From Limonium bicolor (lineage: Eukaryota > Streptophyta > Magnoliopsida > Caryophyllales > Plumbaginaceae): a stretch of DNA of 64,000 bases. The notes beneath the pieces were generated by a model that saw only the letters and a program-made list of their open reading frames with translations, made no database searches and was not told the DNA's origin. How positions within the stretch are numbered: the first letter of the stretch is position 1; each line of letters opens with the position of its first letter. The position numbers and the translations under genes were made by a program. This document shows, in pieces, positions 1 through 10,289 of the stretch. The stretch lies in NCBI GenBank assembly GCA_023374045.1, contig CM041779.1, positions 145,639,485-145,703,484 on the forward strand. Direction: 5' to 3'.

Positions 1-1019
1 ACTACCCAATGTGTAGTGCTCTCTCAGTTATTTCCCACACTTGAGGTATATTCCATACCGATATCTAGTATTCCGTGTTACTGCGGTCACTTGTTGCTAA
101 TCCTGACTCCACATTTGGTCTTGTACAAGTGTTCTTTCATCGGTGCGGCCTTGCATTTCTTATGCATTGGCCATTATAACATTATTCCTCCACAATTAAC
201 TTGTTTCCAATTCCTAGCTATCACACTCGATTATTACTGCGCAAGTGCAATACCAAAACACTCAGTCACACAGAGTGCAGAGGCGTAAACTCTTGACAGT
301 AAATCCCTTATGCGATTCGCCATGGAATTCATACTGAGTTCCTTATCACATAGTACCTACCACTGGCTTATTGCCCAGTCTGTTTAACATCGCTTATCTT
401 GCATCTCTACTAAGTTTAACTCATAACTGGTCTTATCTGTTACATTATCGTTTAACAATACTTATACAACGGTCGCTTGCTGCGCACCGTGCTCTTACTC
501 CTTGTATAACATCAGCTTATATCGTGTTTACTGTCACATTAACTTCCACACATATACTTACATTATTCACATTATGGTTCATCACTCATTTGGATGACTA
601 CTGAATGCTCTTTGAGCATCGATCATTCGAATCACAAGCCGGCATTATTCAGCTCGGTGTTTCACAAGCTACTAAACTAACTGTTCTCTCAAATAATAAT
701 AATATTGTCCATCCTTAACATATTTCTTGAACTTGGTTCACATAACTACCCTCGCAGCGGTTTCACAGCATCGAGAGGTATCCCCACTCTTAGTACAGTG
801 GTTCGTTCTCCACTCTATTCACTTATATAACATAAACTTTTGCAATCAATCTAATTTACATAACACATTTTATTTGTGGCTTATAAGCCTTACTGCTTCG
901 AGCTCTGTCCATTGTGGACGGTTCACACACATTTAATTCTCTGTACAACATTACATAGTTTGGATATCATATTGAGCTCCATGACAAGGTCGTTACATTC
1001 CGTTTCCTTTCATGGGATG
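1..1019 (-). mobile_element. Diverged internal fragment of the family-1 (chromovirus-like) element
   Basis: This stretch aligns over its length with the family-1 internal region around 11440-13215 but is much more diverged than the three copies of the array. Shared landmarks include the words around 120-170 (matching 11536-11590), 235-310 (matching 11800-11875) and 470-530 (matching 11945-11990). It holds no convincing reading frame; the short plus-strand frames here are antisense to the element. It is cut at 1019/1020 by the LTR of family 2. I infer an older insertion of the same family. Element strand is inferred from the primer site and polypurine tract of the intact copies. Confidence 0.75.
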
Positions 1020-1623
1020 TGAAGATGTAATAGAGGTTACTCTCCCGACATTGTTTCCACACCAAGATGTATAGTGGTTCGGCTAATAATCCGGCCTACG
1101 TCCACTTCTAGACAGAGCTATTATTCATCCTTTGGTTTACAACACTAGAGAGCTTTTGGGATGTGAGCTCCCTTTTCTAACTTGAGTCCCTTACAAATGA
1201 GCCCCTCTACTCCTATTTATAGACTTTGTATTACTAGGTTTACCCTTTTTGCCCCTATACATGTGATAGTATTACATAAATATAGCTATCAGTCCTTTTA
1301 AGGGTCTCCGGACTGAAATACTGCTTCCGCATTGGACTAACTCTTCCGGACCGTCACTTTAACAATAATCCCTCCAGTAGTTACTCTATCGGTAACGATC
1401 CTTTAGATAGCAACTCTTCCGATAGCGGGTCCTCCGGTAGCAAGGCCTCCATCGATAGGCCATCCGACAATTGGCCTCCGGTAGACTCTCTTGGTAGATC
1501 CTTCCGCATCGGGGCCTTTCGGTAGCAGGTCTTCCGACAATTGGTCTCCGATAGTAGTCCTTCCGCTAGCAGGCCTTCGGTAGACACTTTAACCTTCCGC
1601 ATGGTATATTTCATACCATTACA
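1020..1623 (-). repeat. Family-2 LTR (3' LTR of the minus-strand element)
   Basis: About 604 bp with TG/CA termini, matching 7232-7788. Between 1380 and 1600 it is built from dispersed short words of the CCGGTAG/CTCCGATAG type, giving an irregular tandem structure in what would be U3 on the minus strand. A TATA-like sequence lies at 1213-1223 (minus). The last bases before the internal region (ATTACA at 1618-1623) match the end of the other LTR. Confidence 0.85.
1213..1223 (-). promoter_or_regulatory. TATA box in family-2 3' LTR
   Basis: Minus-strand reading TCTATAAATAG, a strong plant TATA consensus, conserved at the equivalent place in the other LTR (7425-7435). Function is inferred from consensus and position. 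Confidence 0.55.
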
Positions 1624-1886
1624 TCAGTCCCACAAGTTCTACTTTTTAGCACTAAAAAGTGGAACTTATAAAAAGAAGATGAAATTTACACTTTGTACTC
1701 TTTTCTTTTCTACTATATATCTCCTAGTCCCACAAGTTCTTTTTCTTTTGCCTAAAAAGGAAATGAACTTAAAAACTTTAGCCTATGTAAGAGCTTGTCT
1801 TCCGGTAACAAAGAAGTCCCACGGGTTCCGGGGTGATGGAGTCCCACTTGTTCTCCTGAGAAAAGGTCTCCGTCCCTTGACCGTGC
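1624..1886. other. Family-2 3' internal end, non-coding
   Basis: Sequence next to the 3' LTR. On the minus strand it ends ...CTTGTGGGACTGA just before the LTR, a weakly purine-rich stretch that may be the polypurine tract. A CCCACAAGTTCT word occurs three times in diverging form (near 1629, 1728 and 1817). No gene seen. Confidence 0.4.
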
Positions 1887-2020
1887 CATAATAAGAAATC
1901 CAAAGATCTGGAATTCCGAAGGGCCATAATAATCCCAGAAGGCCATAATAATTCCCGAAGACCATAATAATTCCAGAAGACCATAATAATCTCAAGAAGT
2001 CCGAGATAATAATAATAAAT
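1887..2020. repeat. Tandem repeat, about 20-bp unit with CCATAATAAT core
   Basis: Five or more imperfect units of the form CCATAATAATtcc(c/a)GAAG follow one another and end in an ATA-rich run. It explains the three overlapping short minus-strand frames here, which are repeat translations and not genes. Confidence 0.8.
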
Positions 2021-2395
2021 GGGATATTACTTCATAATCAGATTGCTGCTTGAATCACTTCATTCCTTGGGCCTGCATATCTAAATTTAACAGATTAAAA
2101 GATATTTGTCTTTTGGGCTGCCCGGAGCGACCGGACTTCCCAAAAGTTTTTTGTTAGTTAGAGCATATTAATCACGGGGATAGAAAACCCAAATACACAG
2201 CCTCTAGGTTTTTTAGAGCAGCCTTTCTAAGTACATGGATAGCATAAGTCTGAAGTGAACAAAAGGAATTACTATAAATTCTATTACTTCCCAAAAGTTG
2301 GAGATTCTGATAATGAATAATTTTAGACTGCTCTTTTTGTTTTTTTTTGCCAAGATCTCTTTTGGTAACCCCTTAGTTACACTTTCATGCTTTCA

Positions 2396-2597
2396 CACTC
2401 TACCACTGTACACATGGTGAGATCGTCGGTTTAACACTCTACCGACTTTGAGCCGGTGAGATCGTCGGATTAACACTCTACTGCCAGGACGCTGACAGTG
2501 AGATCGTCGGATGAATTACACTACCATCGTTGATGGTAGATCGTCGGATACAAATCACTCTACCATGGCCAATGGTGAGGTCGTCGGATACATTCTT
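2396..2597. repeat. Tandem array of five hairpins with covarying stems
   Basis: Five units of roughly 39-45 bp. Most contain CTC-T-stem-loop-stem-GAG and all are followed by a conserved (A)GATCGTCGGA linker (AGGTCGTCGGA in unit 5). Stems by unit: ACCA 2402-2405 with TGGT 2415-2418; ACCG 2441-2444 with CGGT 2454-2457; ACTG 2480-2483 plus CAG 2485-2487 with CTG 2492-2494 plus CAGT 2496-2499; CTACCATC 2521-2528 with GATGGTAG 2532-2539; ACCAT 2562-2566 with ATGGT 2572-2576. Stem sequences differ between units but pairing is kept. No protein is encoded. Confidence 0.8.
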
Positions 2598-4100
2598 TTT
2601 CTTTCTTTTTCTCTTTCTTTTTTTCAAGACTCGCTGGTCTTCGTTTTAAGTAAATCAGAAATTGTTTTAAAATATTTCTCTTTTGAAAACTAGAGGGTGA
2701 TCAATCCTCTAGAGAAAGTTTTGTAAACTTCCGGTGGTAAAAGAATACTCATAATGATATATCAAAAGTTGGTACCTCCCTTTTTTACCCGTTGGATGAT
2801 ATACTCCGGTAGGATTTGACTAGGTTGTTGGAGGGGCCCGAGACTTTTCTGGGTGCAAACGTATGTTTAGATACTTGCGGAAGCAGGCTTTCCAATTTCC
2901 GATTTCCGGTAAGGCTTGCAATTTCTTACCGGGACTGTCCGTAGTCCAATACCCCTGCCGGTGCTCATAGCCCAATGTTTGTACCGGTCGGCCTCATTCT
3001 GTTACGTCTTAGACTTATACCCCCTTTCAATTGATCTTTGCTTCTGCCTCCATTTAGTTGAGTTGTTGTTCGAGAATACCACTTGGTCATGGGTTTTGTA
3101 CTCGACGCAATCTACTGGAAGAGGTTGGCTGGGCTGCAAGCAGTTCCACCGAGGTTGTAACATGTGGACACATTCCTGTCTTCTGGTTTGGGATTCCGGA
3201 GGCTCCTGTCGACATTTCGATTCTTCATGGCTCGATTTCCCTGTGTAGAATCAATCTAACCGTCTGGTTTGGAGTATCGCGTCTCCGTCTCTGATTCTCT
3301 TTCCGTTTTGCCCCCGTAGGGAAAGATTGTGCCCCCGTACTGGAAGTTGTAACTGGTGGAGAGCTTGAAGTTACTATCGAAGGAGATTACAAGCTTCTAC
3401 CGGAAGAGGATCCTTTCTTCTTTTTTAGCCCCAGGTTGGCTTTTGTCCATCCAGGGAAGAGAAAACTGCTACCAGGCTGGGGCGATTGCATTGCTACCGG
3501 TGAAGAAGAGTCTGTCAGTTTAACACGTCCCAAAGCTGAAGTCGGTCGTCACCAGAGATTGGAGGACATTCTTGCTCATCCAAAATCATTCGCCCCTGCC
3601 TCTTGCTTTTTATCTCAATTTCTCATGAGTCCAATGAATTTTCAGTTTCCATGGCGGCACACCTCTTTTGCCTACAGCTTACTGAATCTACCGGAAGCAA
3701 CAGGGACGAAAAGCGGTGGCGCTTCTGGATGCAGAAAATAGGGAGTTGAATATTTTACTGCTGCAAAATTCTGCGGTGTACTCCATAGTGATCCCCCTCC
3801 GCAGGACCCTTCGGTAGTCGATTTGAGTGACAACGGTAGCCTGACATTTCCGGTAGGACTTCAATTTGTTACCGGTGGAGATTCTACTGGTGGAGGTAAT
3901 AAGGTGTTATTGGTGCGGAGAGGTCTTGAAGTTCCCCGATGACAGTGCTTCCGGTAGAACCCACCGGAGGAGAAGGAAAACTGTTTATTCTGTTGAATCC
4001 TGGTCGAGGCCACACCTCAGTTTTCTTGAGGCTTAATCTGGGTACTTGCGCCCTCCTGCTACTGCTCTCGGAAGCTTGAAGTGTTGCTTCAGTTTTTCTT
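2598..4100. other. Family-2 internal region with dispersed CCGGTAG/CTACCGG words, no gene
   Basis: From about 2880 onward the words TTCCGGTAG, CTACCGG and ACCGGAAG recur irregularly on both strands, every few tens of bases, echoing the LTR. Plus-strand open stretches at 2916-3248 and 3436-3741 are antisense to the element and show no recognisable domain. I see no coding sequence. Confidence 0.5.
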
Positions 4101-5926
4101 TTTAGAATATCATTTCATAGTGGGAGCGTCGGGGATACTCAGCTAATCTTCATACCTCGGAGCAGTAAAAACACAAAATAATAAACAGACAGAGTGTGAG
4201 CGTCAATACGGTGGCTGTGCCAAGACTGAGAAACTGAAAACAAATTTTGCTAAGCAGAGACAGGTAATATTCAGAAGGTATGACAGCAAAGGAAAAAGAA
4301 AAACAGCAGCAAGGATAGAGACTAAAAACAATAAACTCCAAACAGAAAGCTACCAAAAACCTGTGACAGCAAATGTGATTATGAAAATGTAGTTATGTAT
4401 AACTTTTCCAGGGGAAACGATCTTTAAACAAGTGGGTTTGTAAAACATGATCAATGTAAAATAAGATGCGGAAAACAAATGAAGAAAGCATGTATAGCAG
4501 CAGGTCGAGTAAAGACATGAGTCTGTCCAATCAAACTGTGATAGCATCATAACGATTCAATCTTTGGCTTTAAAGGATCCATTAAATAGAACAACAGTAA
4601 AAACGAAGTAAAATGTCCTAGCCTGTGTATCATGTATGGCATGCGCTTTAACTCAGAATAGACTTAGCAGTCGGGAAACCTTCCTGGAGAACACCTAGTA
4701 ACTTGATTTTTGAGAATAAAGTTTTAAAAAACGTATAGATCAGCAAAGATTTAAACCAACCAAGAGCCTTGATGAGTATTGATCATCAAATTCTAAGATA
4801 CTTTATTCAGAAGCAGAAGAAAAAGAATAGCAACGTTACAAAGAGAGAAAATGCGGCAGAAATGGATGTACGTAGATAGCAGCAGCAGCAGTAATATGCA
4901 ATTATCAGGGGATGATTCATGTTGAAAGCCCAGCAGGTGTAGTTTCAAACAGTAGTAGCATGGAGCTATATAATAGTAGTAAGATCAGGCAAGGTGATAA
5001 TTCAAGAATAGCTCATAGATATTGTCTTAAATTTTTGCCATACCGACCGCAGCAGTAGCAGATGCAAATTGAAATAAAGATCAAGTAGAAATCTCAGTTT
5101 GTATCAGGCAAATTATCTGCACATATACCCCATAGATTCTCTGTAGTTTCTCACTTTGGACAAAGTACAACCCGCACTTAATTAAAACAATTGAATTTAT
5201 CACCACCTCAGGAACATCTTTCAACAATAAATCAGTTTACACATTTCAAGTTTGCAACAGTGAAGTAGTCCTCAAAAGGAAAGTACAAAAGCAGATTTCT
5301 CATCATGCCGAAGCAGACCAATTAATGGAGAAGTATTGAATATATTATATGAATGCAGTAACACATAACTTTTCAGATTGGAAAACGATTGAATCGAAAT
5401 CAAACTAGATGAAGCAACCGCGAGATCCAAGCCAGCAAACACTGTAAAGAGTTTTCACCAAACGCACCAGTAATTGTTTCATTACTTTTCTATATTATAG
5501 CTTGCAACTGAGGTAGAACGAATGCAACAGCATATTAAACCAAAGCCTAATTGTACAGGTTTTTGTGATATAGAAATTGCGGACAAGCAGCAGCATTGTG
5601 GTAAGGGATTAAAATCAGTAACATTATTCGTAGAGAAAATGTCTATTACTTACTAGCCATTGATTTAACTCCTCTGACTCTAATGAATGTCACTAGATTT
5701 TAATTGTAGAGATGTTACCTTGAGTCCGCAGAAGGGGGAGATGATAGAGGGAGAGACCTTATTTCCGGTTCAACATGTTGTACCAGGGAGTCTCTTGCTA
5801 CCTGGGTTTCCTTACTCTTTGTTCCTAGTGGATTGAGTCTGTGGCATTGTCTGGGAATGTCATCCGGTAGTGTAATGGAATGCTACTGAAACCAGTCGCT
5901 GCCTGTCTTCAGCTTTCTGGCGATGC
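4101..5926. other. AT-rich non-coding internal block of family 2
   Basis: An A-rich plus strand (T-rich on the element's sense strand) with short AGC repeats near 4880. Composition differs from the CCGG-rich blocks on either side, so it may have been captured from elsewhere. No frame over 70 codons, and no RNA gene or domain recognised. Confidence 0.4.
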
Positions 5927-5984
5927 TTGCCCCTGGGGAAACTGACTACCAGGTCGCGCTTGCTTCCGAGAAAAATTAGCTACC

Positions 5985-6150
5985 TCCCAAAACTCCTACC
6001 GGAGAGAATGCAAAATTTCTTCCGGAAAGGATATCAACATTTCTATCGGAGAGGATGTCAAAATTTCTCCCGGAGAGGATACCAAATGGCCTCCGAGAAG
6101 AGAATGGCCTCCGAGAAGAGATTGGTCTCTGAGAGGAAAATGGTCTCCGA
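5985..6150. repeat. Tandem repeat, about 30-bp unit (CGGAGAGGAT core)
   Basis: Imperfect units such as TTTCTATCGGAGAGGATGTC and TTTCTCCCGGAGAGGATACC follow in series, then decay into CTCCGAGAAGAGA units. The plus-strand open frame 5927-6289 and the minus frame 5976-6308 are translations of this repeat (QNFFRKGYQ-like and SSRRPFSSRRPF-like strings), so I do not call a protein. Confidence 0.8.
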
Positions 6151-6289
6151 CCAGAATTTAGAGTTGACGGTTCGCAGAAACAGATCGTTACTGCACCATG
6201 CTCAGCCAAGTCGTGAATCAGTGTCGAGTCACCTTGTTTGGATCTCTTTGAGAAACCGAAGCAAAGGATTTCTTCGAACGAAAAAGTGA

Positions 6290-7214
6290 ATCCATCGAGG
6301 TTTGACACGATCGACCTGCTTCTCCTTAATGCTTCCTCTTAGATTGTAGTTTCACTCCGCGGTCGTCGCATTGAAGATTCAACAATAAACTATCTCCGAA
6401 GAACGCCCTCCATCGTGATCGGTGGTTGAAATCGTGGTTGATGTGTTCAGCATCAATGGATATATCAGAATTTGATTGCGAGACCGAAGTATCGCAAATG
6501 AGTTTTTAACGGATCTCTTTGATATTCTTGATTGCGTTGGATCCTTCCATTCGCCTTTCCAATTCTCCGCATCGGTTCTCTTTGTCGTGGTGCGAAAGTG
6601 GATCGGCTTCTTCGATCTGCTACTTCGATCTCAATCTGCTCTGAATTTTAGTCGCTGATATTCGATGAGAATCTTTGAGCGTGCTTTGCTTTTGATTCCG
6701 CTTTGAGCTTCACTTCTGCAAATTTTGCGATGTTCGATAACTGCGTTACTCCTTCGAACAGTCTTGATCCATTAAACAGTTACCTCGGTCCATCGAACAG
6801 TTGTTTCGAACCGGTAATGAAGAACCAGTCCCTCGCTACATTTCATTCTCCCAATTCCCAATTTCGTACCCTATCTCGTACTTTCTCTTTTGGATATCGT
6901 CCTTGCGATGTTTTATCATTTTGTCGAGTGAACTGACTCTTCTCATCGAGAACTTCGTCGGAGACGTGGAATAGAGCGTCTTGATTCGCCAAAATGGAGA
7001 ACACATGACTTCGCCGATTGTGCTACTTCTAGTTTTTAAGCTTGATCTTGCTTGCGTTTACTTTTCTGAACTGTTTTGCCTTATGGATTGAGATTTCGAT
7101 GTTGCTAGAATCGAACTGACGCTTTTTCCAGAATGCGATGAACAACGTCCATGAACTTCGAACTTCTCACGTATACTGCTTCAATGTGGTTGAAATCGTG
7201 GTTGATGTTCGGTT
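6290..7214 (-). other. Family-2 leader region, no gene
   Basis: Lies downstream of the primer site on the element's sense strand, where a leader and gag would be expected. Stops are frequent on the minus strand and no gag motif is visible. TTGATTCG/TCGAATC-like words recur. Non-coding as far as I can see. Confidence 0.45.
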
Positions 7215-7230
7215 CCCACAGACGGCGCCA
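7215..7230 (-). other. Primer-binding site, family 2
   Basis: Minus-strand TGGCGCCGTCTGTGGG, one base after the LTR end (7232). TGGCGCC fits the complement of a tRNA 3' end terminating GGCGCCA, as in plant tRNA-Asp, but the remaining bases do not clearly identify the tRNA. Position and the TGG start set the element's orientation. Confidence 0.65.
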
Positions 7231-7231
7231 A

Positions 7232-7788
7232 TGAAGATGTAACAGAGATTACTCTTCCGACACAATTTCCACACCGTGATGTATAGTGGTTCGGCCAATG
7301 ATCCGGCCTACGTCCACTTCTAGACAGAGTTATTATTCATTCTTTGGTTTACAACACTAGAGAGCTTTTGGGATGTGGGCTCCCTTTTCTAACTTCAGTC
7401 CCTTACAAATGAGCCCTTCTACTTCTATTTATAGACTTTCTATGGCCATGTTACCCTTAAGCCCCTATACATGTGATAGTATTACATAGACATAACTATC
7501 AGTCCTTTTACGGGTCTCCGGACTGAAATACTGCTTCCGCAATGGACTAACTCTTCCGGACCGTCACTTTGACAATAATCCCTCCGGTAGTTACTCTATC
7601 GGTAGCAATCCTTTAGATAGCAGCTCTTCCGGTAGCGAGTCCTCCGGTAGAGTCTCTTGGTAGATCCCTCCGCATCGGGGCCTTTCGGTAGCAGGCCTTC
7701 CGACAATTGGTCTCCGATAGTAGTCCTTCCGCTAGCAGGCCTTCGGTAGACACTTTAACCTTCCGCATGTATATTTCATACCATTACA
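7232..7788 (-). repeat. Family-2 LTR (5' LTR of the minus-strand element)
   Basis: 557 bp with the same termini and most of the sequence of 1020-1623, lacking a block of about 50 bp of CCGGTAG-type repeats. The primer site abuts it at 7230. On the outer side it joins directly to position 7789, which lies within a palindromic repeat cluster of a family-1 LTR. Confidence 0.85.
7425..7435 (-). promoter_or_regulatory. TATA box in family-2 5' LTR
   Basis: Minus-strand TCTATAAATAG about 355 nt inside the LTR from its 5' end at 7788. It is the probable U3/R core promoter and is conserved in both LTRs. Confidence 0.6.
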
Positions 7789-9677
7789 GGGACCAAGTCC
7801 CGGATCCTGCTATGCATTTGACGGATTTTACATTTTCAAGGTCTGTTACATTCCAAACTTTGCCCAATTAATTCTCCATTGTTCCTACACTTAACCCCAT
7901 ATGTTTTAGCACCAATTAGTCACCTAAACATGTTTAAACCCATTGCTAATCCATTACCAACATCCTCTCATTCTACTGATAACTTACCACTTCCTCTGTC
8001 AGTTTATTTTCATCTGTTGCAGAGCTCGAGCTGCTGCTTCTGTTTCTTTCTTTTCTTTCTTTCACAAATGTTACCAGCTCCTAAGCAAGATAGTTTCCTC
8101 TCTAAATTTTGACATGGTGTCCCCTAAAACTTAAGGTTTTCACACATTCATTTGCTCACACATGAAAACTCATTCAACCTGCATCGGTTTATATATGTAT
8201 ATGCATTCAGATGCAACTCACGTTTACAGCAGCTCTTATTTGTTTCTTTGACAGATTCTTACTTACTAATACTATCAATACCATTATACTCCTTCATTTC
8301 CCACTGTCACATTGGTTTACATTTGTTAAGACAATATGCTTACTCTTACTTATACCTTAAACAAAATCTGTACAGAGGCTTACCTCACGTTTTGCTTCCT
8401 TTTTCCTTCCTCTTCTTCTTTCTTCCTTTTCTTTTATTTTCTTCTTGTTCTTGCTCTATAAAATCAGTAGTTCTACAGCCCATACATACACACACTAGTT
8501 TAGCATTTCACTCTTAACTAGCCTAGGGTTTACATACTTGTTTAATGTTTGAAGATGAGACATTACCTTCCAATGGATAGATGGAGCTCTTGTCTAGCAA
8601 GAGAGTAATTTCTCAGCTCCAAGAAGAAGCCACATTCGGCTGGACAAGCAAGAACAAGGAGTTCAAAACTAGCATTTCTTATAATGTAAATGGGAGTTAA
8701 AAATGGAAGGTTTTCGGATTTCTTTTTACCTTAAACCAACAAGATGAAAGAGGGGCTTCCAATGGTGGTTTCAAACCTTCGAATGGCTATACCCATGGAG
8801 ATGGAAGGTGAGGTTTTCGAATTTTGGAAAGAGGAGGTTGTTCTCCTTGATGAGAGGATTCCAACGGTACCATTTTTATAATTTTTGAGCAAGTATTGAG
8901 TGGTCAAAGATTGAGAGGAAGATGGGTGTCCTTTGGTTTTGTGAAATCGCCATGGTTGAGCTCCGTGGGGAGAAGGAGTCCGAAAGAGGGGAGAGAGTAC
9001 GTGGGTGTGTAAGGAATTGGAGAGAGGGAGTGTTAGTCACTTTTGTACTTTTATTTCCCTTTCTTTATTAGTCTTGTCCTTTAGTGTGGGGGTGAGTGTA
9101 TTTAATTTGTTTGAAAAAGGGGGAAGGATGCTCACGAGGCACACACACATACTCAATCGGTTTTTAAATTTTTATTTACCAAATGGACACACTAGTTTGT
9201 GCTTATTACAGTTTACACCCCACAATTACCCGTTTTTGATAGTTTTTTTACCAATCTCTCGTTTTATTGATTTTGTTGGTTCTAAAGTCTCACTAATATT
9301 TATTAATGATTATTTAGTTGACCAAAAGTTTTACGAGTCTATCTGACCCGCTTAAAGTCACGTTTTCCCGGTTACCTCGAAAAACGCGCTTTAATGTTCA
9401 TTAGTGTTTTTAATCCATTTTAAGGATCCATTTTCTTCGGGGGTTGTTCCCATATATTATTTAGGCCTAATTAAGCCTTTAGAATCCTTATAATACGCTA
9501 ACCGAGGTTTCATACCTCCTATGGTTATTTAACGCTTGTTTAGCGTTTTTCGCTTTTTAAGCGTTTCTTTATTTCTTTTGGATTCATTTTTCCTTACCAA
9601 TATTACTTAATCATTATTAGGCTCTTAAATACCCACTAGGATAATTTAATCGCCATATTTAAGGTCGGGGTATTTCA
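7789..9677 (-). repeat. Truncated family-1 LTR (5' part on the minus strand)
   Basis: Matches 17952-19851 nearly base for base, so about 1.9 kb of a 4.5-kb LTR is present. It begins inside the GGGACCAAGTCCCGG palindrome of the LTR repeat cluster where the family-2 LTR abuts. The minus-strand LTR start TGAAATACCCCGACC is at 9677. Pyrimidine-rich stretches (8390-8460) and GCG/CGC hairpins (9530-9565) are seen. No gene. Confidence 0.85.
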
Positions 9678-9679
9678 AT

Positions 9680-9693
9680 CTACCCCCCTTAAG
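9680..9693 (-). other. Polypurine tract, family 1 copy A
   Basis: On the minus strand this reads TTAAGGGGGGTAG, two bases before the LTR start TGAAATACC. It is the typical plus-strand primer tract of plant chromoviruses; copies B (19854-19867) and C (31848-31861) are identical. Confidence 0.8.
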
Positions 9694-10209
9694 AACTTTG
9701 TCCTCAAAGTTGTTCGAGGTTATAAGTTTACAATGCTTACTCATTCTTACATGTCTAATACTACGGTTATACAATCTTCCTCTTACTAATTCCCAAATCC
9801 ATTACTCAAGGTTTCTACATACCATACCATCCAAATGTACTATAGTTACTCCAATCCGCGCTACTACTAACTATCTGGTTCCTCATTACAAAGTTCATAC
9901 ATACATACAGTGCAAAGCTATCCCCAAAGCAATGCAATACACATACAATCCCGCAGGCGCTCCAGTCATCTCGACGCAGGACTCCTCTATGTCCCGCTGC
10001 CTTTGGAATAATACCACATACTACACTACTATCTTCTCCGGTACAAGCTTCTCACAAATTCTTAACCTTCAGTCTAAGAGAAATACTTCACTACTACCAA
10101 TTAGAAATTTTTCTAAAACATACAACTCCAAATTCCAATTTATATTCATTACTCCTATCCTATGTGATTCTTGTGACCACTTAAGGGGAGCTTCAAGAAT
10201 CATTCGACC

Positions 10210-10289
10210 CTGATGTGATCAGCATCAGTGTTGAACTATCTTTCCACCCCAATTTGTGTTCGGTTCCCCTTGATCTGATCAGGATCAAG
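10210..10289. repeat. Paired stem-loops sharing a TGATCAG loop
   Basis: CTGATG 10210-10215 pairs with CATCAG 10223-10228. CTTGATC 10269-10275 pairs with GATCAAG 10283-10289. Both loops are exactly TGATCAG (10216-10222 and 10276-10282). The pair recurs in copies B and C. Confidence 0.65.

Larger units (their letters stand above)
1020..7788 (-). mobile_element. Non-autonomous LTR retrotransposon (LARD-like), family 2
   Basis: Two direct LTRs (1020-1623 and 7232-7788) bound a 5.6-kb internal region. Read on the minus strand the LTR begins TGTAATGG and ends CATCTTCA. One base after the LTR at 7232 comes a primer-site-like sequence beginning TGGCGCC, so the element runs right to left. The internal region has no frame resembling gag, protease, reverse transcriptase, RNase H or integrase on either strand. 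The LTRs share long identical blocks but differ by indels, including about 50 bp present only in the 3' LTR near 1440-1490. No matching target duplication flanks it: GGATG on the left, GGGAC on the right. Any mobility would need proteins supplied in trans. Confidence 0.8.

Noticed and set aside
4150..4550. Hydrophobic minus-strand frames suggesting membrane proteins
   Set aside because: They arise from a T-rich strand (Phe/Leu/Cys-rich translation), are short, and have no family signature.
5927..6289. Arg/Lys-rich 120-codon frame
   Set aside because: It is a translation of the roughly 30-bp CGGAGAGGAT tandem repeat.
8450..8475. TATAAAATC on the plus strand of the family-1 LTR as a promoter
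   Set aside because: It is on the antisense strand of the element and no transcript or frame follows it.
9698..10213. 171-codon plus-strand frame, the longest in the window
   Set aside because: It runs antisense to the element across the polypurine-tract region, has no domain, and is shortened in copies B and C by single-base changes.
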